DNA of 23,775 bases, taken from NCBI GenBank assembly GCA_900754285.1, contig CAAECB010000059.1:1-23775 (forward strand), in the 5' to 3' direction. Below, piece after piece: positions 1 through 9,171 of the stretch. The notes under the pieces were generated by a model. That model was given only the letters and a program-made list of their open reading frames with translations. It was not told where the DNA came from and made no database searches. The position numbers and the translations under genes were made by a program. Origin of the DNA: Clostridia bacterium (lineage in GTDB: Bacteria > Bacillota > Clostridia > TANB77 > CAG-508). The number at the start of each line of letters is the position of its first letter. Within the stretch, counting starts at the first letter, position 1.

Positions 1-782
1 ATAACTGTACATATGTATATATAATTATTAAATAAAACATTGTTTATTCCAAAAAAAGCATCACTAATATAATTAGTTATTGTTATAAATCCAGTTTTTA
101 TATTCATAAATCCTGCCATTACATATATAAATATTGATTCAAATGCCCATGTGGTTGAGGTCAAAATTAATAATAATAAATATCTTCCCCTAATCATTTC
201 TTTAGTTTTTATATATACTTCACATGCTTTTTCTAAAAGTCTTAAAGCTACTACACTTTTTTTAGTTTGATTTTTAAATACAAAAAATTTGTTTAAATAG
301 TAATATGTGTTTTCAAAACTTATATATATTATTACAGCTATTATAAAGAAAACAAGCATAATTAATCCCATTTTTGGAATACTTCCATTTACTATTAAAC
401 CATATGGCACTAATATTAAACATAATATTAGTGCATCAAAAAATTTATCTACTAAAACTGCAATAATTCCTTTTGTATAATTTTTTATTTCATTTCCATA
501 TGTATACATTTTAAATAATTCGCCAGTTTTATATGGCAAAACAGTGCTTACAAATGTTGTTTTTATATATAGTCTGGCCATTACTCTTAGTGGTATTTTT
601 TCTTCTAGTAATATTAAATATATTTTAAAAAACTTTAGAATGTGTATTATTAAAAATATTAATATTAAAACTAGAAATTGATATATTGTAAATTTCATTT
701 GAAATATGCCAGTATAATTTATAAATAGTATTGATATTGTTAGAAAAAATATGTTTATTAGGTAATATATTTTATTTTTCAT
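1..782 (-). CDS. UPF0104 / lysylphosphatidylglycerol synthase-type transmembrane protein (3' end cut by window)
   Basis: An open frame runs without a stop from ATG at 782 to the left edge, so about 260 N-terminal residues are visible and the C-terminus is missing. The protein is strongly hydrophobic with several membrane segments. It contains 'LPYKTGELFKMY' followed by 'AVLVDKFFDALIL', which resembles the conserved loop and following helix of the UPF0104/LPG-synthase transmembrane family. These proteins are proposed to move or modify lipids or lipid-linked sugars in the cytoplasmic membrane; the substrate here is unknown. The ATG lies inside the end of the upstream glycosyltransferase gene (11 bp overlap). 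An AAAGGA ribosome site sits 10 nt before it, so the two genes are surely cotranscribed. It is probably the third gene of the GtrA-GT2 operon. The family call is by motif only. Confidence 0.72.
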   Translation of the reverse strand, partial: MKNKIYYLINIFFLTISILFINYTGIFQMKFTIYQFLVLILIFLIIHILKFFKIYLILLEEKIPLRVMARLYIKTTFVSTVLPYKTGELFKMYTYGNEIKNYTKGIIAVLVDKFFDALILCLILVPYGLIVNGSIPKMGLIMLVFFIIAVIIYISFENTYYYLNKFFVFKNQTKKSVVALRLLEKACEVYIKTKEMIRGRYLLLLILTSTTWAFESIFIYVMAGFMNIKTGFITITNYISDAFFGINNVLFNNYIYICTV

Positions 783-1593
783 TTTTTCCCATTCCTTTAT
801 TATGTTTACATTCTTCAATCTCTTGTGATGTGTATTTTTCTATTACTTTATCTCTAAATTCTTGCTCTATATATTTATTATTAACAAAATATTTAAATAA
901 CATTTTTAATACATTAAATGCTTGACTTGTTAATTTTACATTTGATACTTGATCATCTTCTCTCCAAGTTATTGGAAAGAATTTAATCTTTTGTTTGTAA
1001 TAATGTGTAGCTAATATCATACAATAATTAAATGTAAGTCTGTCTGGAAATTTATAATAAAATCTATTTTCTAACATTTTGGTTGAATATATATTTAATC
1101 CTGAGCCTAAATCATATATTCTTTTTCTTACTGCAATTGAAAATAATATGTTATATACTCTATTTCCAAAAGTTCTGAACTTAGAATATCCTTCCAATTT
1201 TGAGCCTTTCATAAATCTTGCGCCTAACATACAATCATAGTTTTTATATTCTTTTCTTTTCAAAATTTCTTTTATATCTTTAATGTCTCCTTGGTCATCT
1301 CCATGTAATACTATTACATAATCGAATTTATTGGTCATTGCATAATCAAATGCTACTTTGTGTGAACCACCTAAATTGTAATTATCATCATTTCTTAAAA
1401 CATGTAAATTTATTTCTGGATGTGATTCTTTATATTCTAAAACTGCTTTTTCTGTATTGTCTGTGCTACGATTGTTTACAAAAATCACTTCTTGAATGTG
1501 TTCTAATATTTCTGGTGTTAATTGTCCTAAAACTCTAATTATTTGTTTTTCACAATTATATCCTGGTATAAATAATAATATTTTATCATTCAT
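772..1593 (-). CDS. Family 2 glycosyltransferase (GT-A fold, no C-terminal membrane anchor)
   Basis: The 273-residue protein has the GT2 layout: an N-terminal Rossmann-like strand 'MNDKILLFIPGYNCEKQI', the nucleotide-binding 'FVNNRSTDNTEKAV' (about 38-51), and the metal/nucleotide DxD-like motif 'LHGDDQGDI' (96-104). It probably moves a sugar from a nucleotide- or lipid-activated donor onto an envelope glycan or lipid carrier on the cytoplasmic face. Unlike the GtrB-type enzyme at 20939-21877 it has no evident C-terminal membrane helices. It lies between a GtrA-like flippase gene (56 bp upstream) and a UPF0104-type gene that it overlaps, which suggests a lipid-linked sugar pathway. Its translation start is odd: the strong Shine-Dalgarno (1626-1636) lies over 30 nt upstream, in front of a different ATG that opens an 11-codon frame ending across this start. 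Donor and acceptor are unknown. Confidence 0.85.
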   Translation of the reverse strand: MNDKILLFIPGYNCEKQIIRVLGQLTPEILEHIQEVIFVNNRSTDNTEKAVLEYKESHPEINLHVLRNDDNYNLGGSHKVAFDYAMTNKFDYVIVLHGDDQGDIKDIKEILKRKEYKNYDCMLGARFMKGSKLEGYSKFRTFGNRVYNILFSIAVRKRIYDLGSGLNIYSTKMLENRFYYKFPDRLTFNYCMILATHYYKQKIKFFPITWREDDQVSNVKLTSQAFNVLKMLFKYFVNNKYIEQEFRDKVIEKYTSQEIEECKHNKGMGKNEK

Positions 1594-1625
1594 TTTACAT
1601 TTGATGTTAAATCATTTTTTAACAT
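1590..1625 (-). other. Possible 11-codon upstream ORF coupled to the GT2 start
   Basis: A strong GAAGGGGGAAG Shine-Dalgarno (1636-1626) precedes an ATG at 1625 that opens a frame encoding MLKNDLTSNVK. Its TGA stop overlaps the ATG of the glycosyltransferase at 1593 as ATGA. The glycosyltransferase has no ribosome site of its own at normal spacing, so translation may be coupled through this short frame. The peptide itself may be meaningless. Confidence 0.3.
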
Positions 1626-1649
1626 CTTCCCCCTTCTTTTTACAATATA

Positions 1650-2084
1650 TTAATCTGATATTTTATTATTTTTTGTAAAGATAAATAACTTACTTAAAAA
1701 ATAATTAGTTAATATAACAACTATTTGAGCTATTATTTTAACAATTCTATCATCTATTTTCATCATATCTACCATAACATATAAAATTGCAGTTTCTAAT
1801 ATTAGGGTAAATATTCTTCCACAAACAAATTTTGAAAATTCCTTTATTAAGTTTTTTGTTCCATTTGTTTTACTTTCAAATACAAATAGTTTGTTCGTTA
1901 TATATGCAAATAAAACTGCTACAACCCATGATATAAAATTACTTATAAAATAGTCAAATACTATTCTGCATAGATTGTAAGTTACTATACATACTACAAA
2001 TGATAAAAATCCAAATATTAAGTAATTTATTCCTTCTTTATATTTGATATATAATTCTTTGATTTTTACTAAAATTTCTTTCAT
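1650..2084 (-). CDS. GtrA-like family membrane protein (putative polyprenyl-phosphate sugar flippase)
   Basis: The 144-residue protein has four hydrophobic segments (roughly 19-40, 46-67, 85-106, 114-136), the size and topology of the GtrA family. It opens with a basic helix followed by 'INYLIFGFLSFVVCIVTYNL', matching the usual 'RFllvGglstllnl' start of GtrA proteins, and has 'AYITNKLFVFES', the family's 'NRrwVF' segment. GtrA proteins are thought to flip undecaprenyl-phosphate-linked sugars across the membrane. It is the first gene of a leftward operon with a GT2 enzyme and a UPF0104-type membrane protein. Its start has an AAGGA ribosome site nine bases upstream, and a good sigma-A promoter lies about 60 bp upstream. 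The transported sugar cannot be read from sequence. Confidence 0.85.
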   Translation of the reverse strand: MKEILVKIKELYIKYKEGINYLIFGFLSFVVCIVTYNLCRIVFDYFISNFISWVVAVLFAYITNKLFVFESKTNGTKNLIKEFSKFVCGRIFTLILETAILYVMVDMMKIDDRIVKIIAQIVVILTNYFLSKLFIFTKNNKISD

Positions 2085-2144
2085 ATTAATTAATCCTTAT
2101 AAATGTATTTTTGGGATATATGTGTGATTCGTTAAGTTTCTTAG

Positions 2145-2173
2145 AGTATATAATAAAATATATTCCATGTCAA
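2145..2173 (-). promoter_or_regulatory. Sigma-A promoter of the gtrA-like operon
   Basis: On the minus strand a perfect -35 TTGACA (2173-2168) and a -10 TATACT (2150-2145) are separated by 17 bp. The promoter sits just after the sbcC stop codon and would start transcription near 2138, giving a leader of about 55 nt before the gtrA-like start. Confidence 0.7.
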
Positions 2174-2176
2174 TAC

Positions 2177-4867
2177 TTATTTTATGTTACTTCCATCTTG
2201 TCCTTTTTCAACAATAATTTTTTTATCAATACGTTCTTGTAATTCTTCAACATGGCTTATTATACCAATAAGTTTGTTACTTCCAGCTAAATTAACAAGA
2301 GTGTTTATAGCTTGTTCTCTTGATTCTGCATCCAATGTTCCAAACCCTTCATCTATAAATAATGTATCAACTAGAACTCCTCCTGAATAGCTTTGGATTA
2401 CATCAGATAGTCCTAATGCTAAAGAAAGTGCAGCTTTAAAAGATTCTCCCCCTGACAAAGATTTTACATCTCTTTCTTGTCCATTATAATTATCTATAAC
2501 ATTCAAGTCTAGACCTATTTTTTCTGAAATTTTGTCTGCTTTTTTCTTTCTTATTAATAAATATCTATTATCTGTCATGCTAAGCAATCTTTTGTTCGCT
2601 TCACTTATAACCATATCAAAATAAGTTGCTTGCACATATTGTTCAAATGTTATTTTTGTTTTTCTATTTGCTGTTCCATTAGCAATTTTGGCTAATTCTT
2701 CGATTTTAGCCATTTTATCCATCTTATATATTAATTCTATGGCTGTTTCTTTCAATTTCTTATTTGTGTCTTTGTTAAAGCTTATAGATGCCTTTTTATT
2801 ATTGATTTGTTTTTCCGCTTCTTTTTGTTTTTGTGAACTTTGTTCTAATTGCTCAATATCTTGTGTTACATCTACTATTTCTTTTTCTTTTAATTCTTTT
2901 TTTACATCTTCCAGTCTTGTTTTTATAGTTGTTACTTTTTCTTTATATTGCTCAATTTCTTGTTTTATTTTTTCAATGTCCGCTTCTTTTAATGTTTTTT
3001 CTTTATAGTTTTTTTCATCTTTAAATCCTAATTCTTTAATTGCATTTAGATATTCTTGTTGTGCTAATTCTAAAGATTTTTCTTGTGTTTCTATAAGAGC
3101 ATTACACTCTTTTAGTTTAACCCTATTTTCTAATAATTTATTATTCTGTTCATTAATTTGTTTTTCTATAATTTGTTTTGTTTTATCAAAATTAATTTTA
3201 TCAATATTTTCTTTCTTTTTTGTCAAAACCAAACAAATATTTTCAAAACTTTCTTTTAAGTTTTGAATTTCTAATTCTTGCTTATCTTTAGTTTCATTTA
3301 TTTGTTTTTCAAAATCTTGTAAATTAAAATCTTGCTTGTTACTTTCGGGAATCATTTTAATTGTTGCTTCGATTTTTGCATTTAATGAAATTGTTTCGTT
3401 TTTTATAGTATTACGTTTATTTTCTAGTTTATTTTTTTCCTCTTCTAATTTTTTTAGTTCTTCTTCTGATAATACATCATCATTTTTAATTGCTTTATTA
3501 GGATGTTCTATACTTCCACATACAGGACATGGTTTTCCTTTTTCTAACCTTTGCGCTATAATTCCAGCTTGTTCCCTAAAAAATTTATCTTCCTCTTCTT
3601 TGTATTGTTTATCCATTTCTATGTATTGATTATTTAACTCTTCATATTGCTTAACATATTTTTCTTTATTTTTTTGGTCTTTTTCTATTTGTGTTATTAG
3701 TAAAAACATATCTTCTATATTTTTACTTTTTTCTTTTATATTTTTATACCCTTCTAATATTTCTTTTAATTCATTTAATTTTATTATTTTATTTTTGTTT
3801 TCTTGTTCTATTATTTCTCCATCTTTAATTTCTTTTTCTAAAACTTGTCTTTTATTCATATTGTTTTTTAATTCTTTTTGTTTTTCATTTACTATTTGTT
3901 GTCTAGGCATTACTTTTTGTAAAATACTTTGACTTATTTCAATATTTGCTTCTTTTTCTTTAATTTCTTTTGCCTTTTCTTTTAATTCTTTGTTTTCTTC
4001 TAAATACTGTTTATATTTTTTTACTTTTTCATTTTGCTCTTCTATTTTCTTTATTTTCTCTCTTAATTTTTCAATTTCTTTTTTTAGTTTCTCATTTTCT
4101 TTTTCTTCTTCTTTTACTTTTTCTTTATTAGTTTGAATTTCTTTTTCTATTAAATTTAGTATTTCATCAATATCTAATTTAGTTATTTTCTTTAAATCGA
4201 TTAAATCAATTGCTACAGGCTTTTCTATCCATCTTATATTACTTGTATTTGTTTGGAATATTGTTTTCAATCTATCTACATCTTTTTTTGTTTCTGTTGA
4301 TAAAATACTTAAGTTAGTTGATATTTGCTCATATATATTCGTTTCAAAAATTTTTCTAAATATTTCTGTTCTATCTTTACTTTCTGCAAACAATATTTTT
4401 ATAAATTCTCCTTGGGCCAACATAGAGATTTGTTTAAATTGTTTGGCATTTATTCCTATTAACTCTATAATTTTATCATTTACATTTTTTACACCTGTTA
4501 TTATCTTGTCCTCATATTCTAAATATGCATCTGCTATATTTTTAGTTGTTCCTTCTCCTGTTTTTTTTGTTCTTTCATATTCTGGGACTCTTCTTATTTT
4601 ATATTCTTTTCCTTTATGCTCAAATTCTAGCTCTACATATGTGTCCTCTATTGTTGCAAATTTGCTTCTTAATGATGTTATCGGTCTATTTGAGCCACTT
4701 ACTTCATTAAATAGTGCATATGATATAGCATCAAATATTGTCGTTTTTCCTGCACCTGTGTCTCCTGTTATTAAAAATATGTTGTTTGTTCCTAATTTTT
4801 TAAAATTTATTTCTACTTCATTTTTATATGGTCCAAATGCTGACATTTTTAAATTTAATGGTTTCAT
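2177..4867 (-). CDS. sbcC: Exonuclease subunit SbcC (Rad50-type SMC ATPase)
   Basis: This is the ATPase/coiled-coil subunit of the SbcCD nuclease, which processes DNA ends, hairpins and stalled forks with SbcD. The 896-residue protein has the full Rad50 layout: Walker A 'GDTGAGKTT' (35-43), a long Lys/Glu-rich coiled coil from about 220, the zinc hook 'CPVCG' near residue 446, the returning coiled coil to about 700, ABC signature 'LSGGESFKAALSLALGLSD' near 800 and Walker B 'LFIDEGFGTLD' near 836. The length is slightly short of the ~1000-residue norm, from shorter coils. It starts at an ATG nine bases after an AGAAAGGA site and lies 62 bp downstream of sbcD in the same direction, so the two form an operon. 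All key motifs are intact. Confidence 0.96.
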   Translation of the reverse strand: MKPLNLKMSAFGPYKNEVEINFKKLGTNNIFLITGDTGAGKTTIFDAISYALFNEVSGSNRPITSLRSKFATIEDTYVELEFEHKGKEYKIRRVPEYERTKKTGEGTTKNIADAYLEYEDKIITGVKNVNDKIIELIGINAKQFKQISMLAQGEFIKILFAESKDRTEIFRKIFETNIYEQISTNLSILSTETKKDVDRLKTIFQTNTSNIRWIEKPVAIDLIDLKKITKLDIDEILNLIEKEIQTNKEKVKEEEKENEKLKKEIEKLREKIKKIEEQNEKVKKYKQYLEENKELKEKAKEIKEKEANIEISQSILQKVMPRQQIVNEKQKELKNNMNKRQVLEKEIKDGEIIEQENKNKIIKLNELKEILEGYKNIKEKSKNIEDMFLLITQIEKDQKNKEKYVKQYEELNNQYIEMDKQYKEEEDKFFREQAGIIAQRLEKGKPCPVCGSIEHPNKAIKNDDVLSEEELKKLEEEKNKLENKRNTIKNETISLNAKIEATIKMIPESNKQDFNLQDFEKQINETKDKQELEIQNLKESFENICLVLTKKKENIDKINFDKTKQIIEKQINEQNNKLLENRVKLKECNALIETQEKSLELAQQEYLNAIKELGFKDEKNYKEKTLKEADIEKIKQEIEQYKEKVTTIKTRLEDVKKELKEKEIVDVTQDIEQLEQSSQKQKEAEKQINNKKASISFNKDTNKKLKETAIELIYKMDKMAKIEELAKIANGTANRKTKITFEQYVQATYFDMVISEANKRLLSMTDNRYLLIRKKKADKISEKIGLDLNVIDNYNGQERDVKSLSGGESFKAALSLALGLSDVIQSYSGGVLVDTLFIDEGFGTLDAESREQAINTLVNLAGSNKLIGIISHVEELQERIDKKIIVEKGQDGSNIK

Positions 4868-4929
4868 ATATATGTTTCCTTTCTAAATATATGTGAATGT
4901 ACTTATATTTTTTGTTTTTGATACTATTT

Positions 4930-6063
4930 TTAGTTCTTTGTTTTTTCTATTACTTTTTTTATTATTTCACTTTGTTCTTCATCTAGTCTTACGGAATTTT
5001 GAAATTCATAAAAGTCATCAAATAATTCAAATTCGCTTTTTTCTTTAATCTTTTCAAAATTCTCAATGTTCATATCACTATTATATGATTTTGAGTTTAA
5101 TATATCTAGACTCAAAGTATTAGGATATATTTTTCTTATTTGACCTATTGCATCATATATTGCTTCTTCATTTGTTATTATAGCTTTTATATAATCTTGT
5201 TGATTTGTTCCTTCGTAATTTTCTTTTTTTACTAGTTCTTCTATAGGTCCTTGTATTTTCCTCATATCTCTTAATGGTATTAATGGCTCTAATTTAAAAT
5301 CTACTTTTCCATTTTTTATTTCTATTATAACAACTGATTTATGATGATTTACTTCTGAAAATGAGTATTTTAACATTGTTCCAGAATAACGTATTTTTTC
5401 TTCTCCTATTTTTTGAGGTCCATGGATATGTCCTAATGCTACATAATCAAATTCTGAAAAGTTTGATGCATCTACATTGTCTAGTCCTCCAACATTTATT
5501 GTTTCTGATTCACATGTTTCTGGATTAGTTGTTCCACTTGTTATAAATTGATGTGCCATTAATATATTTATTTTTGTTTTATCTAATTTTTCGTTTTCAA
5601 TTATGTTTTTTATTGCATCATTATATGTTTCTATTTTTTCATTTTCAAAGTATTGCCTTAATTCTATTGGTTTTATAAATGGTAACATATATATGTTTAT
5701 TTTTTCATCTAATTCTACTTTTCTTATTCTCCCATTGTATGTTGTTTGTATGTATAATCCATCATTTTCAAATATTTTACTTCCGAAATTTAATCTTTCT
5801 TTTGAGTCATGATTTCCTGATATTATAAACACTTTTACTTTTAATATTTTTATTAAGTTGTTTAAAAATTTGTCTAATACTTCTACTGCATCTGCTGGTG
5901 GTATGCTTCTATCATATATGTCTCCTGAAATTAGTACCGCTTCTATTTTTTCTTTTTCTATTATTTTTTCTATTTGCTTCAACATATATTCTTGGTCCTC
6001 TAATAGTGATTGCTCATATATTATTTTTCCTATATGTAAATCTGCTAAGTGTAATATTTTCAT
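4930..6063 (-). CDS. sbcD: Exonuclease subunit SbcD (Mre11-type metallophosphoesterase)
   Basis: This is the nuclease partner of SbcC. The 377-residue protein begins with 'MKILHLADLHIGK', giving metal ligands D8 and H10. It continues with 'GDIYDRSIPP' (D48), 'GNHDS' (N84-H85-D86), 'MAHQF' (H171) and 'GHIHG' (211-215): the five calcineurin-like phosphoesterase motifs in order and complete. The C-terminal part (about 260-377) matches the capping and SbcC-binding region. The start is set by a GAGGAG ribosome site about seven bases upstream and by the motif reaching almost to the first residue. It is the first gene of the sbcDC pair and lies just downstream of the terminator of the M6 protease gene. 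Confidence 0.96.
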   Translation of the reverse strand: MKILHLADLHIGKIIYEQSLLEDQEYMLKQIEKIIEKEKIEAVLISGDIYDRSIPPADAVEVLDKFLNNLIKILKVKVFIISGNHDSKERLNFGSKIFENDGLYIQTTYNGRIRKVELDEKINIYMLPFIKPIELRQYFENEKIETYNDAIKNIIENEKLDKTKINILMAHQFITSGTTNPETCESETINVGGLDNVDASNFSEFDYVALGHIHGPQKIGEEKIRYSGTMLKYSFSEVNHHKSVVIIEIKNGKVDFKLEPLIPLRDMRKIQGPIEELVKKENYEGTNQQDYIKAIITNEEAIYDAIGQIRKIYPNTLSLDILNSKSYNSDMNIENFEKIKEKSEFELFDDFYEFQNSVRLDEEQSEIIKKVIEKTKN

Positions 6064-6090
6064 TTTTCTCTCCTCTTTTTCTTTAATTAT

Positions 6091-6139
6091 AAAAAACAGA
6101 CATTAAAATCATTACACTTATTTAAAATTTTAATTTCTG
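6091..6139 (-). terminator. Intrinsic terminator of the M6 protease gene
   Basis: Two 13-base arms (6097-6109 and 6127-6139) form a stem with one mismatch around a 17-base loop. The minus-strand transcript then runs into six T residues (6096-6091). It lies 19 bp after the protease stop codon. The T run overlaps a TATAAT (6091-6086) that could be the -10 of an sbcD promoter. Confidence 0.7.
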
Positions 6140-6157
6140 CTTTTTATATAAATTTAT

Positions 6158-9013
6158 CTAATTTTCAGATTGTAGTGATAAAAAATACTTAAAAATCATT
6201 GCTGCTGCTTCTTCTCTTGATGCTGTTCCTTGTGGTATAAGTTTTCCTTGTGAACCTGTTATAACACCTGTTCCAACTGCCCAGTTCATTCCCCATTTTG
6301 CAAAATTTGAAATCTTATTACTATCTTTAAATTTAGAAAAATCAGCTGTTACTTTTTTATATGTTCCTTTATATACACTGTATTGATTTAACATTACTGC
6401 TAATTGTTCTCTAGTTATTAAATCATTTGGACCAAAATTTCCATTACTATATCCACTTACTATTTTGTTTTTTGATGCCCATTTTACTGCTGAATAATAA
6501 TAGTCATTTGGATTTTGTACATCTGGAAAATTGCTTGTTTCTGTTGTTTTTGGACTACCTTCTATATTATGAAGAATTGTTACTAGCATTCCTCTTGTTA
6601 ATTTTTCTCTTGGAGAAAATGTTGTTGAGCTTGTTCCTGATACATATTTATTGTCATACATATATTTTATGGCTCCATAGCTCCAGTCTGTTTTTGCAAC
6701 ATCTGTAAAAGGAAATTTGTTTTCTGGTTCTGGGTCTGGTTTTGGTTGTTCTTCTGTTTTATATTGTTTTTTCTTTACTATAATTTTTTCATCAGATTTT
6801 TTACACATAATTGTATATATGTAATTATCTAATGTAACAGATTTAGATTTTACTATTGCAGTATCTATATCTATTGTTGAATCATTGTCAAATATGTTGT
6901 TTTCTACATCAAACTTGTATAATTTTGCTTTACCACTGTCATCTGCTGTACTCATAATTGTATATATTCCATTTTGGGCTTTTACTATTTGTGGAAATCT
7001 AAAATTTATATTTGAATCTATTGCTTTAAATGTGTTTTCATCATATACATACATTGTGGCATTTTGTGTATTGCTTTTCCCTAGTGCAATATATATTTTA
7101 TTGTTGTATGATTTTATATCATATGTTCCTGAGGACATTGTATTTTCTATTTCTGTAAATGTTCCATTCTTGTATTTATATAATTTTATTTTGTCTCCAT
7201 TTGTCGATCTTACAGTTGTATATATATTTCCATTTAATTCAGTAACATTGGCTTGTCCACAGAACTTTCCAGAAAAATATGTTCCTAATTCTGTTACCTT
7301 CTTATTATTTATTTCTAGTAGTCTTGCAGTAGAACTATCTTCCCCTACACATGTAATATATATTTTATCTAAATAACTTGTTATTCCAAATTCTCCTATT
7401 ATGTTTCTTACTTTTGCAACATCTTCCCATGTTTTAGTTGAACTGTTTAACTCTTTTATTTGTAAATAACCATATCCTGAATAACATAGATATAATTTAT
7501 CATCTGCTACTATTAAATCCATTTGTGTTATTGGATATGTTTCATTCACGTTTATTGTAGATATTTCTTGTTTCCAGTTTTCTTTTTCACATATTTGTGT
7601 ATATATTTTATTGTTTGAATATGTTACTGTATATATTGCATTTTTGTAATTTGCTATTCCGATATCTTTGCTATAGCCTTCTTCTGTTAAGTCTTTGAAA
7701 TTTGTGTTTTTCCATAAATCTGTTTCTGCAATTTCTGGTATTGTTACTGTACATGTCATTGAGTCTCCAGAACTGCTTGATACATTACCTATTACTATTC
7801 CAGAATTTGTTCCGTCTGAAAATGTTAGTGCTCCATCTTCTAATGTTTTTGTTAAATCTGCTGTCCCTATTGATGTTCTTCCACTTTCTTGTGATAAGTA
7901 TGCACTTAATATTCTTGCTTCTTCTGTGTTTTGTGAAAATTCTTTTCCTGGTTCATTTGGTCTAAATATGTATACTCCTGTTTGATTAAAATTGTTGCTT
8001 AAATTTTCTACTGTTGTGTTTATTCTATATACTATTATTCCTGAACCACCTATTCCTCTGTCTAATGAATCTTCGTTTGTGTAGTCTATTGGTGCCTTTT
8101 TTCTGAATTCTATTACAAATATTTCATCATCATTTAATGGTGATTTTATTATATATGCTTGATTTCCTTCTTTATTGTCTTGTCTATCTAATGTTACTGT
8201 TTGACTCTTGGTTATTGTGTCTATATCTAGCCAATTTGTAAAATGCATTCTTAAATATGCTAATGGATATGGCATATATCTGTTTGCTGCTCCCATTATA
8301 TCCCAACTATATACTGGCTTGTCATTTCCGTTACTACGATATAAGTCTGGGTATCCTAATGTGTGTAAAAATTCGTGTGCTATTACTCCTGATTGACTTG
8401 ATACTATTGAGTCTATTAATGCGTATGTGTTTAAAATGTTATATGCTCCTATTTTTTTACTTGACCAATATGCTTCTGCATCATAATCAGATTTGTGTAG
8501 TACAAATGTTGAATGGTCTACAACTTCTTGCTCATTTCCTCCTTTTAGTACTACTGTTAAATTGTCTATATATCCGTCTCCATTATAGTCTACTATTTTA
8601 TCTGATATTCCTGGTATATTTGCTATTAGCTCATCTATTATTAATGAGTCTACATTTCTTTGATATGCTGAATTTTTGTCTGTTTTTAATTCATATGATG
8701 TTATCTTTTTTCCGTCATCTTGTGGAAATATGTTTTTTAAGTGGAATTTTCCATATGAGATTGTGTTTAAATAATTTGTTGCTGATCTTCCATGTGTTCC
8801 ATCATATAATTTTATTATTTCATCTCTGTTATCTTTAAAGTATTTTGCGTCTTGCTCCGAATTTTCTCCTGCAAAGTGTGCAAATAACACTATGTTTGCA
8901 AAGTTTTCTTCTTTTTTGTTTGATGCTTTTGCTTGTACCTCATTTTCTGTTTTTATTCCTCCCCATATTGCTAATATTACTAGTAGTATTAGTATTTTTT
9001 TGATTTTTTTCAT
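6158..9013 (-). CDS. Secreted M6-family metalloprotease with C-terminal SLH domains
   Basis: A 951-residue surface protein. Residues 1-29 form a signal peptide (basic MKKIKK, hydrophobic core, AKA). The catalytic domain (about 40-420) has the zinc motif 'HEFLHTLGYPD' (213-223), i.e. HExxHxxGxxD as in InhA/M6 peptidases, followed by 'SWDIMG' (236-241), the Met-turn counterpart. Residues about 440-750 hold repeated 'iYt...' blades suggesting a Kelch-like beta-propeller. A Pro/Glu linker leads to three SLH domains (about 767-951) with the usual 'LTRGML', 'ITREQL' and 'SREEAA' motifs, which normally bind pyruvylated secondary wall polymer. It is thus likely a wall-attached protease acting on proteins outside the cell; targets are unknown. 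It starts after a strong AAAGGGG site, has its own promoter and terminator, and appears monocistronic. Confidence 0.9.
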   Translation of the reverse strand: MKKIKKILILLVILAIWGGIKTENEVQAKASNKKEENFANIVLFAHFAGENSEQDAKYFKDNRDEIIKLYDGTHGRSATNYLNTISYGKFHLKNIFPQDDGKKITSYELKTDKNSAYQRNVDSLIIDELIANIPGISDKIVDYNGDGYIDNLTVVLKGGNEQEVVDHSTFVLHKSDYDAEAYWSSKKIGAYNILNTYALIDSIVSSQSGVIAHEFLHTLGYPDLYRSNGNDKPVYSWDIMGAANRYMPYPLAYLRMHFTNWLDIDTITKSQTVTLDRQDNKEGNQAYIIKSPLNDDEIFVIEFRKKAPIDYTNEDSLDRGIGGSGIIVYRINTTVENLSNNFNQTGVYIFRPNEPGKEFSQNTEEARILSAYLSQESGRTSIGTADLTKTLEDGALTFSDGTNSGIVIGNVSSSSGDSMTCTVTIPEIAETDLWKNTNFKDLTEEGYSKDIGIANYKNAIYTVTYSNNKIYTQICEKENWKQEISTINVNETYPITQMDLIVADDKLYLCYSGYGYLQIKELNSSTKTWEDVAKVRNIIGEFGITSYLDKIYITCVGEDSSTARLLEINNKKVTELGTYFSGKFCGQANVTELNGNIYTTVRSTNGDKIKLYKYKNGTFTEIENTMSSGTYDIKSYNNKIYIALGKSNTQNATMYVYDENTFKAIDSNINFRFPQIVKAQNGIYTIMSTADDSGKAKLYKFDVENNIFDNDSTIDIDTAIVKSKSVTLDNYIYTIMCKKSDEKIIVKKKQYKTEEQPKPDPEPENKFPFTDVAKTDWSYGAIKYMYDNKYVSGTSSTTFSPREKLTRGMLVTILHNIEGSPKTTETSNFPDVQNPNDYYYSAVKWASKNKIVSGYSNGNFGPNDLITREQLAVMLNQYSVYKGTYKKVTADFSKFKDSNKISNFAKWGMNWAVGTGVITGSQGKLIPQGTASREEAAAMIFKYFLSLQSEN

Positions 9014-9078
9014 TTTGTTTCCCCTTTCTTATTTTTTTAGGCTCAAACTTTTTTCTTTTGTTTGTTCCTTCTATTATT

Positions 9079-9108
9079 ACTATACTATTTTTATCATGCT
9101 ATAGTCAA
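9079..9108 (-). promoter_or_regulatory. Putative sigma-A promoter of the M6 protease gene
   Basis: On the minus strand TTGACT (9108-9103) and TATAGT (9084-9079) are 18 bp apart, ending about 65 bp before the protease start. One mismatch to consensus in each hexamer. It lies just beyond the terminator of the pilin-like gene, as expected for a separate transcription unit. Confidence 0.5.
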
Positions 9109-9120
9109 TGGTTTTGAAAA

Positions 9121-9151
9121 ATAAAAAATGAATCGTATTTTTAACGGTTCA
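9121..9151 (-). terminator. Intrinsic terminator of the pilin-FGE gene
   Basis: An 8-bp stem with one G-T pair (TGAATCGT at 9129-9136, ACGGTTCA at 9144-9151) encloses a 7-base loop. It is flanked by A and T runs so that the minus transcript ends in TTTTTTAT. It lies about 20 bp after the stop codon at 9172. Confidence 0.75.
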
Positions 9152-9171
9152 CTTTTTATTTCTATTAATAT

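Noticed and set aside
4443..4886. A 147-codon plus-strand frame over the start of sbcC
   Set aside because: It is antisense to the Walker A region of sbcC, whose motifs are certain.
8257..8838. A 193-codon plus-strand frame rich in Leu, and a 163-codon one at 6885-7376
   Set aside because: Both lie antisense within the M6 protease gene. Their Leu/Phe/Ser-rich composition is what AT-rich antisense reading gives; no motif or ribosome site supports them.
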